Positions 1 to 5,672 of a stretch of 10,822 nt of DNA are shown here, piece after piece. This DNA is from Nitrospirota bacterium (GTDB taxonomy: Bacteria > Nitrospirota > Thermodesulfovibrionia > UBA6902 > BMS3Bbin08). A program made the translations under genes and the position numbers. How positions within the stretch are numbered: position 1 is the stretch's first letter; the number at the start of each line of letters is the position of its first letter. Below the pieces are notes generated by a model that had not been told where the DNA came from, did no database searches, and saw only the letters and a program-made list of their open reading frames with translations. The DNA lies in contig DAOVVO010000036.1 of the NCBI GenBank assembly GCA_030637135.1, forward strand, positions 1 through 10,822, written 5' to 3'.

Positions 1-1
1 A

Positions 2-838
2 AGGGGAAGACATATTACCATGTGTCCTGTTAAACAGGAGGGACAAAGACACGGGCTGGAAATTTTTCAGCCTCAAACGGTTAGAGATGCAGCCTTTATT
101 GAACACTTAAAATTACTGAAACCTTCAATTATCGTAGTTGCGGCATACGGGCAGATTTTACCTTCTGAAATAATACGTTTGCCGGAGTTCGGCTGTGTTA
201 ATATTCATGCTTCTCTCCTCCCTAAATATCGTGGTGCTGCACCAATAAATTGGGCGCTCATAAACGGAGAAAGCACGACTGGCATAACCATAATGCTTAT
301 GGATGAAGGTATGGATACGGGGCCTGTGTTACTTCAGGAGAACGTTGCAATACATGCTGAGGATACAGCGGGAAGTCTTTCTCAGAAGATTTCAAAAGTC
401 GGAGCAGCTGTTTTGAAAATGGCTTTAGGAGAGTTGGCAGAGGGGCATTTGAAGCCCGTGCCACAGACTGGTGAAGTATCCTATGCACCACTTTTAAAAA
501 AGTCCGACGGGCTTATTCAATGGTCCATGCCGGCAAAAAAAATATCTGATTTTATCAGGGGTATGAACCCGTGGCCGGCTGCTTTTTTTTTTCTGGAGGG
601 CCAGAGAGTTAAAATATTGAAGGCATCGGTTGTCGAGGGGAACGGGGGGCCGGGAGTTGTGTTGAAAGCCACGAAACAAGAGCTTTTGGTAGGGACCGGA
701 GAACAGATACTCTCGATAATTGAAGTTCAGCCACCCGGAAAGCCAATTATGTCAGTTAAGGCATTTCTGCAGGGAAGAAAGATAAAAAAAGGCACACAGC
801 TTTATGAAAGTCCGATGAACCAGGGGCGGGTGTTTTGA
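2..838 (+). CDS. fmt: Methionyl-tRNA formyltransferase, 5'-truncated by window start
   Basis: Transfers the formyl group of 10-formyl-tetrahydrofolate to Met-tRNA(fMet) for translation initiation; cytoplasmic. The frame is open to the window edge. The residues before the ATG at 20 (GRHIT, then CPVKQ) match the loop after the first part of the Rossmann fold in Fmt (usually GRGKK..PSPVKQ), so the ATG at 20 is internal and about 35-40 N-terminal residues lie outside the window. The formyltransferase core is clear: NIHASLLPKYRG begins at nt 200, with the catalytic Asn (200-202) and His (206-208), and MDEGMDTG holds the catalytic Asp at 314-316. The C-terminal tRNA-binding OB-like domain follows (YAPLLKKSDGLIQW, then MNPWPAAFFF). 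Odd point: a run of ten T at 583-592 encodes the FFF of that domain. The gene probably starts the fmt-PASTA-rpe group; rsmB, often a neighbour of fmt, is absent from the visible part. Family assignment is firm. Confidence 0.96.
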   Translation, partial: RGRHITMCPVKQEGQRHGLEIFQPQTVRDAAFIEHLKLLKPSIIVVAAYGQILPSEIIRLPEFGCVNIHASLLPKYRGAAPINWALINGESTTGITIMLMDEGMDTGPVLLQENVAIHAEDTAGSLSQKISKVGAAVLKMALGELAEGHLKPVPQTGEVSYAPLLKKSDGLIQWSMPAKKISDFIRGMNPWPAAFFFLEGQRVKILKASVVEGNGGPGVVLKATKQELLVGTGEQILSIIEVQPPGKPIMSVKAFLQGRKIKKGTQLYESPMNQGRVF

Positions 839-911
839 GGGGAAAGAGGAGCGGGTGACGGGGTTTAGTCTTTCTTTTGAAATGATACTTTTATGCTTGT
901 AAGCTTCAATT

Positions 912-1616
912 ATGCTAAAAAAGTTTTTTAAGTTTATACTTTATTTTTCCGGTTTTATTGCACTCTCCGGAATTGCGGTTTTCTTAGTTTTCAAAATAAT
1001 AGATCTTGAGAAAACGGTTAAGGTCCCTTTGCTCGCCGGCATGGGCATTACTGAGGCGACAGAGCTTTTACAGGGCAGAGGCCTTTTTCTGGAGGTACAG
1101 GGCGAGGAGTATGATCTGAACGTACCTCCAGACCATATTATCAGTCAGGACAGAGCAGAGGGGGAAAAAATTGAACAGGGAAGGAGTATCAAGGTGTTTG
1201 TAAGCAAGGGCAGGGCGATGTTTAAAGTACCATACCTGGAAGGTATTACTATTGATGACGTTGAACAAATACTCATGGAATTAGATATGAAAATTGAGAA
1301 AATTACGAGGGTGCATTCTTACACCGTGGAGAAAGATATCATTATTGCCCAGAGACCACTGCCGGGTTTTTCCGATGACAATAGAGTTAACCTTCTTGTA
1401 AGTCTAGGGCTGTACACTGTATCTTACAGGTGCCCTTCTTTTGTGAATATGACAATACACGAGGCAAGAAAAGCTGCTGCAGTACTTGGACTGAAGCTCA
1501 TAGAACATGATATTGGCAGCGTGATTGTTTTTCAGAAACCAGAAGCAGGAACTATCATAAAGAAAGGGGATGCCGTTGAGGTCACCCTCGGCCGGGGATG
1601 GGGACTGTGGTTTTAA
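912..1616 (+). CDS. Membrane-anchored triple-PASTA-domain protein
   Basis: A 234-residue bitopic protein. A short basic N-terminus (MLKKFFK) leads into one hydrophobic helix at about residues 7-29. Three PASTA-like repeats follow, at about 35-99, 102-166 and 172-228. Each shows the family pattern of VP or CP at the start, a helix with xxxAxxxLxxxGL, a Q-P/A-G-turn and a final VxVxVSxG-like strand (VKVPLLAGM..VSKGR, FKVPYLEGI..VSLGL, YRCPSFVNM..VTLGRG). By the inside-positive rule the PASTA part should lie in the periplasm or outside. PASTA modules are known to bind peptidoglycan fragments or beta-lactams in Ser/Thr kinases and some PBPs, but neither a kinase nor a transpeptidase domain is present here. 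ATG 912 is the first Met after an in-frame TAA at 900-902, and no good Shine-Dalgarno precedes it. A role in wall sensing or binding is inference. Confidence 0.85.
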   Translation: MLKKFFKFILYFSGFIALSGIAVFLVFKIIDLEKTVKVPLLAGMGITEATELLQGRGLFLEVQGEEYDLNVPPDHIISQDRAEGEKIEQGRSIKVFVSKGRAMFKVPYLEGITIDDVEQILMELDMKIEKITRVHSYTVEKDIIIAQRPLPGFSDDNRVNLLVSLGLYTVSYRCPSFVNMTIHEARKAAAVLGLKLIEHDIGSVIVFQKPEAGTIIKKGDAVEVTLGRGWGLWF

Positions 1617-1634
1617 AACAATCCTGATTGTTTT
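1615..1634 (+). terminator. Hairpin overlapping the PASTA gene stop codon, possible terminator
   Basis: AAAACAATC (1615-1623) is perfectly complementary to GATTGTTTT (1626-1634), separated by CT, so the likely RNA form has an 8-bp stem and a 4-base loop. The 5' arm begins inside the TAA stop (1614-1616). The 3' arm is U-rich but is followed by GATTTCTC rather than a clean U-run. The stem is AT-rich, so termination strength is doubtful, and the near-symmetric A/T arms could act in either direction. Confidence 0.45.
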
Positions 1635-1703
1635 GATTTCTCAGATTCAAATACAAGGATTATACAGATAAAATGCAAAAAGGAGTTCAACTAGACTGAG
1701 TTC

Positions 1704-1736
1704 ATCTGGGTAATCGTATTTCGAATCAGGGTAATC
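1704..1736 (+). repeat. 12-bp direct repeat, operator-like, upstream of rpe
   Basis: ATCTGGGTAATC (1704-1715) and ATCAGGGTAATC (1725-1736) differ at one base and start 21 bp apart, two helical turns. They sit just before the putative -10 box at 1740-1745. The geometry would suit a protein binding one face of the helix, but no known operator is recognised. Confidence 0.35.
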
Positions 1737-1739
1737 AGG

Positions 1740-1745
1740 TATAAT
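1740..1745 (+). promoter_or_regulatory. Possible -10 box for rpe
   Basis: A perfect TATAAT lies 22 bp before the chosen rpe ATG, with a strong ribosome binding site between them. No convincing -35 is seen at 16-18 bp upstream (the region reads TATTTC/TTTCGA), so this is either an activator-dependent promoter or a chance match. Confidence 0.35.
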
Positions 1746-1767
1746 GAACATTGTACAGGAGGGGATT

Positions 1768-2421
1768 ATGGTTAAAATTGCGCCGTCTATCTTGTCTGCA
1801 GATTTTTCTCAATTAGGTGATGAAATAAAAGCGGCTGAAGAGGCAGGGGCTGATTTAATACATGTTGATATTATGGACGGTCATTTTGTACCAAATTTAA
1901 CGATAGGCCCCCCTGTTGTTAAGTCGATAAAAAAAGTTACCAGTCTGCCACTTGATGTGCATCTCATGATTGAGTCCCCTGACAGATATATAGAGGCTTT
2001 TGCAGGAGCTGGTGCCGATATCATAACCATTCATACAGAGGCCTCTACTCATTTGCACAGAAATGTCCATTATATAAAGGACAACGGAGTAAAAGCAGCG
2101 GTTTCCCTTAACCCGGCAACTTCCCTGAGCGTTCTCGATTTTATCCTCTCAGAAGTTGATATGGTGTTATTGATGTCTGTTAATCCGGGTTTCGGAGGTC
2201 AGGAGTTTATCCCGCTGACGCTTGATAAGATCAGAATGCTCAAGGATGTCATTCGAGAAAAGGATTACAACGTTCATATAGAAGTAGACGGTGGAATAAA
2301 TATAAATAACGCTGGAGATGTAATAAAAGCAGGTGCGGACATATTAGTCATGGGCAGTGCTTTTTTTCATGCAGATAATTATGCAGAGGTAATAAAAGCC
2401 ATAAAAAAACATACACGGTGA
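1768..2421 (+). CDS. rpe: Ribulose-phosphate 3-epimerase
   Basis: Interconverts D-ribulose 5-phosphate and D-xylulose 5-phosphate in the pentose phosphate pathway; cytoplasmic TIM barrel. The expected signatures are present in order: APSILSAD near the N-terminus, HVDIMDGHFVPN (metal-binding His and catalytic Asp), DVHLMI (metal His), MSVNPGFGGQ, EVDGGIN (second catalytic/metal Asp) and GADILVMGSAFF (phosphate-binding end). The start was set at ATG 1768 because AGGAGGGG (1757-1764) lies three bases before it and the protein then begins MVKIAPSIL, as usual in the family. This gives 217 residues, the normal size. An in-frame ATG at 1744 would add eight residues, lacks a binding site and overlaps the TATAAT box. 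The gene follows the PASTA gene by about 150 bp. Confidence 0.96.
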   Translation: MVKIAPSILSADFSQLGDEIKAAEEAGADLIHVDIMDGHFVPNLTIGPPVVKSIKKVTSLPLDVHLMIESPDRYIEAFAGAGADIITIHTEASTHLHRNVHYIKDNGVKAAVSLNPATSLSVLDFILSEVDMVLLMSVNPGFGGQEFIPLTLDKIRMLKDVIREKDYNVHIEVDGGININNAGDVIKAGADILVMGSAFFHADNYAEVIKAIKKHTR

Positions 2422-2469
2422 ATTCTGTTAAACCGTATGAATCATGAGTTATAACTGCATCTAAAAAAG

Positions 2470-2620
2470 GAATTAATACAAACGCATTAGAATGAAACAG
2501 CGAGCAGAAGGCGAGCGAATATAAACAATAATAATTCCTTACATTCAGGTTTCCGCAGGGAACATTAATAAATTGCGCTCATGGTTAATATCAAAATAAT
2601 AAATGCGTTTGTATTAATTC
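2470..2620. repeat. 151-bp palindromic element with 19-bp perfect inverted repeats
   Basis: GAATTAATACAAACGCATT (2470-2488) recurs as its exact reverse complement at 2602-2620. Inside, GAGCGAA (2513-2519) can pair with TTGCGCTC (2573-2580) with one bulge, and GTTTCC-GCA-GGGAAC (2549-2563) forms an apical hairpin. The whole unit could therefore fold into one long imperfect cruciform or RNA hairpin. GCGAGC occurs twice in the left arm. No open frame of note is inside. The termini do not resemble those of the IS at 5616-6731, and no clear target duplication flanks it. It may be a MITE-like or palindromic intergenic repeat, or a structured RNA; the sequence alone does not decide. Confidence 0.6.
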
Positions 2621-2831
2621 TTCACTCATACCTGTCCTGAAAGCAACCCGACTTCTCTGCAGCGGCTGATTCGTCCTGAAAAAAGAGGTTTTCTCTAAAC
2701 GGCAGGAAATATGCTCAAAGTCAAATTCCTTTTAACCCAAATAATGCATTTATTGGATTAACTACGAGATATAGATAGTTTTTACAAGGTTCATAAGTGT
2801 AATATTGAGAAAGTTCCGAAGGACGAATTTT
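2621..2831. other. Gene-free stretch before the TPR gene
   Basis: This is the remainder of the 410-bp gap between rpe and the TPR gene (2422-2831). No coding frame is convincing on either strand. It contains an imperfect palindrome at 2737-2756 (CCAAATAA-TGCA-TTTATTGG, 16 of 20 positions symmetric) that could be an operator. A TAATAT at 2800-2805 may be a -10 box for the next gene, but its -35 is poor. Nothing else is recognised. Confidence 0.3.
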
Positions 2832-3875
2832 GTGAAGATGAATAATTCGGGAGAATATTTTTTTGAGCGTGCAGAGAGAAGCAGGACTTTTGCAGAATAT
2901 CAAAAAGCGATTGATTTATACCTGAAGGCGCTTAACATTTTTAAACGCAAGGGCGATGCAGCAAACGCGCAGTATTGCTTTCTCTCAATAGCTGACATGT
3001 TCAGGGCAAAAGGAGATTTTATCAAGGCACAGAACTACTATGAGGAGGGACGTAATATCGCTGATGCTTTAGGTGACAGGGCTTCTGAGGCTGACGCATT
3101 AGCAGGTATTGGTTTGTGTGCCCGGGCACTTGGTCAATGGAGAGAAGCGCTTAAACAGATTCATAAGGCGTGCAGGATTTATAAGTCTTTAGGTGACAGC
3201 AAGGGTGAGGCATTTTCTCTCTGGGCAAAGGCAGGGACGTACAGGATACGGGGAGACATAAAAAAAGCACTTCAGAACTTTCAGTTTGCACTGGAAAAAT
3301 TCAAATCTCTCAGGGATAAGGCTGGAGTCAGCTATTCTTATTGCGGGCTTGGAGGATGCTCAAGAATTGCCGAAAGATTCAGAGACTCAGCAAAGTACTA
3401 TGAGAAGGCAAACAAAAATTTCAGGGATTTAAATGACCGTTTTGGAATAGCATATTCTTATTGCGGGCTTGGCAATACGAGGAGAATGTATGGTGACTAT
3501 AAAAAAGCATTCGTTTTATTCGGTAAAGCCGAAACACTGTATAAAAAAATTGGTGACAGGGTTAGTTATGCTTATACAATCTGGGGAATTGCTACCGCAT
3601 ATAAAATGATTGGAGATCTTAAACAGGCGGGAAAGAAATTTAAAGAGGCCGATGTTCTTTTTAAGAAGACAGGAGACCCCAGGGGTAAAATTTATTGTAT
3701 GCTCGGCAGAGGGGAGCTGAATTACTTAAATAAGAAAGAGAACATTGCCAGGAAGTCTTTTTTAAAGGCCAAACAACTCGCAGATTATTACGGTTTTAAG
3801 ATAGAAAAAAGATATGCGGAGAAGCTCCTCAAAGGTTTCAAGCATCCGGAAAGTTTTCCCCTCAACCTTCCTTAG
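2832..3875 (+). CDS. Tetratricopeptide (TPR) repeat protein, 40-residue period
   Basis: About 347 residues, with no signal peptide or membrane helix, so probably cytoplasmic. The chain is almost entirely helical repeats of exactly 40 residues, about eight units. Each has the form (K/R)xAxxxFxxAxxxFKxLGDxxGxAYxxxGLGxxxRxxGDY; the clearest begin KKALQNF, RDSAKYY, KKAFVLF and KQAGKKF. This long TPR form resembles those in kinesin light chain and signalling NTPases, and mediates protein-protein contacts. No catalytic domain is attached, and the final unit decays into a basic tail. GTG 2832 was chosen because GAAGGA (2818-2823) lies eight bases upstream; ATG 2838 is the alternative, and a TTG at 2805 is less likely. 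Function is unknown. It is flanked by sizable gaps, so it may be its own transcription unit. Confidence 0.85.
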   Translation: MKMNNSGEYFFERAERSRTFAEYQKAIDLYLKALNIFKRKGDAANAQYCFLSIADMFRAKGDFIKAQNYYEEGRNIADALGDRASEADALAGIGLCARALGQWREALKQIHKACRIYKSLGDSKGEAFSLWAKAGTYRIRGDIKKALQNFQFALEKFKSLRDKAGVSYSYCGLGGCSRIAERFRDSAKYYEKANKNFRDLNDRFGIAYSYCGLGNTRRMYGDYKKAFVLFGKAETLYKKIGDRVSYAYTIWGIATAYKMIGDLKQAGKKFKEADVLFKKTGDPRGKIYCMLGRGELNYLNKKENIARKSFLKAKQLADYYGFKIEKRYAEKLLKGFKHPESFPLNLP

Positions 3876-3949
3876 CAAGGCATTCAATTCTCAATGCAGA
3901 GTTCCGAAAAACTCTCCAGGAAGAACCATCCTTGTACATGAAGCTTGTC

Positions 3950-3976
3950 TTGACATTGCTGTACTCCATTTAAGAT
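3950..3976 (+). promoter_or_regulatory. Possible promoter upstream of the RDD gene
   Basis: A perfect TTGACA (3950-3955) is followed after 15 bp by TAAGAT (3971-3976, 4 of 6 matches). The spacer is short for a sigma-70 promoter. A second candidate is an isolated TATAAT at 4049-4054, nearer the RDD start and without a good -35. Two small adjacent hairpins (arms 3880-3884/3893-3897 and 3899-3903/3910-3914) lie just after the TPR stop codon but have no U-run. Confidence 0.3.
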
Positions 3977-4081
3977 GTTTCTTTTTCTTTAAAATTTGTT
4001 TAGAATTGAAAAGGTTAAGAACCGGTGGCATATGTATTTAATTTGAGATATAATAATCTTTTTTAAAGAAAGAAAGCCGTG

Positions 4082-4525
4082 ATGAATGAATCTGAAAAAC
4101 AGGCGGAAAAGCAAGAATTTGCAAAGACCAGAATTTTAAACAGGGTAATAGCTAAAAGTATAGATTTTATCATCATAGCTGCCCTCCTGGAAGCAATACC
4201 AAAAATAGGTTATTTTGCGGGGTTAGCCTATCTCCTGATAGGCGATGGCTTATTTGAGGGAAAAAGCATAGGCAAGCGGCTTTTGGGACTCAAAGTTGTA
4301 TTTTATGAAACTGGCGCGGCATGCACATTCAAAGCCTCAATAATAAGAAATTTTATTTTTGCTATTGGATATTTCTTAATGATAATACCATTGATCGGTT
4401 TTCTCTTCCCCCTGATTGTTCTTTTTTTCGAGAGCATGCTTATAATCGGTAGTGACAGGGGTTTGAGATTCGGGGATGAACTTATAAAAACTCAGGTAGT
4501 AGAAGAAACCCGGCAATTTGAGTGA
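4082..4525 (+). CDS. RDD-family integral membrane protein
   Basis: A 147-residue protein with a charged, cytoplasmic-looking N-terminus (residues 1-20) and about three or four hydrophobic segments. The RDD signature is present: NRVIAKSIDFIII in the first helix (conserved Arg and Asp), GKSIGKRLLGLKVV after the second hydrophobic segment, and a C-terminal DRGLRFGDELIKTQVV. RDD proteins are small membrane proteins of mostly unknown role; some are implicated in ion transport, but nothing here shows a substrate. The start could be GTG 4079 or ATG 4082 directly after it; ATG was preferred, and only a weak AAAGAAAG precedes it. It ends 68 bp before mreB, so it may be co-transcribed with the elongation cluster. 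Confidence 0.85.
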   Translation: MNESEKQAEKQEFAKTRILNRVIAKSIDFIIIAALLEAIPKIGYFAGLAYLLIGDGLFEGKSIGKRLLGLKVVFYETGAACTFKASIIRNFIFAIGYFLMIIPLIGFLFPLIVLFFESMLIIGSDRGLRFGDELIKTQVVEETRQFE

Positions 4526-4593
4526 TCTCTAAAGTTAAGCGTAATCATTACATGAAAATATTTGTTTTTGCATTTACATAAAGGGAGGGATAG

Positions 4594-5616
4594 ATGTTTC
4601 AGAAGATTCTCGGATGGTTTTCAAATGACCTCGCTGTTGACCTTGGAACAGCAAACACTCTGGTGTTTATGAGAGACAAAGGAATTGTATGTAATGAACC
4701 ATCTGTAGTAGCTATTATGAGGGATACAGGCAAGGTTATAGCGGTTGGTGCAGAAGCACAGAGAATGCTTGGTAAAACACCTACAAATATAACGACAATA
4801 AGGCCGTTAAAAGACGGGGTCATCGCAGACTTTGATAAGACAGGCGAAATGTTAAAGTATTTCATAAGAAGGGTTCACAACAGAAAAAGCTTCATTTCTC
4901 CAAGAATTGTAATCGGCGTACCTTCCGGGATAACCCAGGTAGAGCAGAGGGCTGTAAAAGACGCAGCCCAGGCATCCGGTGCAAGAGAAATATATCTTAT
5001 AGAGGAACCTATGGCAGCTGCGCTCGGAGTGGGCTTACCGATCGGAGAACCTTCCGGGAATATGATAGTGGACATCGGAGGCGGAACCACTGATGTCGCG
5101 GTTATCTCTCTTCACGGAGTTGTATACAGCAAGGCAGTCAGAGTCGGCGGAGATAAAATGGATGAGGCAATTGTGAATTATATTAAGAGTAAAACCAAAA
5201 TCCTCATTGGTGACAGAACTGCTGAAAACATCAAAATGGAGATAGGCTCTGCTTTTCAAATGGGTGATGGGGACAAGGCAATGGATGTTAAAGGAAGAGA
5301 CCTTGTTTCTGGTATTCCGAAGACAGTTACAGTTTATGAAGACGAAATCAGGGATGCAATAAACGAGCCTGTCATAGTAATCTTAAATGCCATAAAAATT
5401 GCTCTCGAAAACACACCCCCTGAACTGGCATCCGATATCGTTGACCGGGGTATTGTGCTTGCAGGCGGAGGTGCACTTTTAAGAGGATTAGATGTTCTTT
5501 TAAAGGAAGAGACAGGCCTGCCCGTGGTTGTTGCTGATGACCCAATCTCTGCGGTTGTATATGGCGTTGGGAAAGTGCTCGATGATTTAGATATCCTTAG
5601 AAGAGTAGCAATCTAG
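4594..5616 (+). CDS. mreB: Rod shape-determining actin homologue MreB
   Basis: Actin-like ATPase that forms membrane-bound filaments directing lateral-wall synthesis. It is 340 residues, the normal length. Actin-fold motifs are in order: phosphate-1 DLAVDLGTANTLV (12-24), the PRIVIGVPSGITQVEQRAV segment (103-121), phosphate-2 VDIGGGTTDVAV (159-170) and the adenosine motif VLAGGGALLRGLD (288-300). A strong Shine-Dalgarno, GGGAGGGA (4583-4590), supports ATG 4594. It is the first gene of the mreBCD-mrdA-rodA series, but an insertion sequence now separates it from mreC. The stop codon TAG (5614-5616) is chimeric: TA belongs to the target site and G is the first base of the insertion sequence. The protein is therefore unchanged by the insertion. 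Confidence 0.98.
   Translation: MFQKILGWFSNDLAVDLGTANTLVFMRDKGIVCNEPSVVAIMRDTGKVIAVGAEAQRMLGKTPTNITTIRPLKDGVIADFDKTGEMLKYFIRRVHNRKSFISPRIVIGVPSGITQVEQRAVKDAAQASGAREIYLIEEPMAAALGVGLPIGEPSGNMIVDIGGGTTDVAVISLHGVVYSKAVRVGGDKMDEAIVNYIKSKTKILIGDRTAENIKMEIGSAFQMGDGDKAMDVKGRDLVSGIPKTVTVYEDEIRDAINEPVIVILNAIKIALENTPPELASDIVDRGIVLAGGGALLRGLDVLLKEETGLPVVVADDPISAVVYGVGKVLDDLDILRRVAI
5614..5615 (+). repeat. Left TA target-site duplication of the IS630-type element
   Basis: The TA at 5614-5615, matched by TA at 6732-6733, is the dinucleotide duplicated by IS630/Tc1-mariner-type transposition. The outer bases (C5613 and G6734) show that the pre-insertion target was CTAG, the preferred site of classical IS630. 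Removing the element and one TA restores ATC-TAG-TGATTC at the mreB end. Confidence 0.85.
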
Positions 5617-5627
5617 TGTACTGTCCC
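5616..5627 (+). repeat. Left terminal inverted repeat of the insertion sequence
   Basis: GTGTACTGTCCC, exact reverse complement of 6720-6731. With the flanking target bases the two ends read CTAGTGTACTGTCCC and GGGACAGTACACTAG, a 15-bp match. Its first G completes the mreB stop codon. Confidence 0.9.
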
Positions 5628-5636
5628 ATAAATAAC

Positions 5637-5666
5637 TTGACATAAAGAGCACATTTATGTTATTAT
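5637..5666 (+). promoter_or_regulatory. Transposase promoter inside the IS left end
   Basis: TTGACA (5637-5642) and TATTAT (5661-5666, 5 of 6 matches to TATAAT) are separated by 18 bp, a good sigma-70 arrangement. Transcription would be expected to begin about seven bases after the -10, at or next to the transposase ATG at 5673. No Shine-Dalgarno lies between, so the transcript is probably leaderless or nearly so. Confidence 0.65.
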
Positions 5667-5672
5667 TAATTC

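Noticed and set aside
2410..2439. Hairpin at the rpe 3' end (CATACACGGT against ACCGTATG) as a terminator
   Set aside because: The stem needs a two-base bulge, the loop is 12 bases and no U-run follows, so termination is not supported.
3814..4041. A 75-codon + strand open frame overlapping the end of the TPR gene
   Set aside because: It overlaps a well-supported gene in another frame, has no binding site, and its composition (Ser/Arg/Phe-rich, low complexity) looks non-coding.
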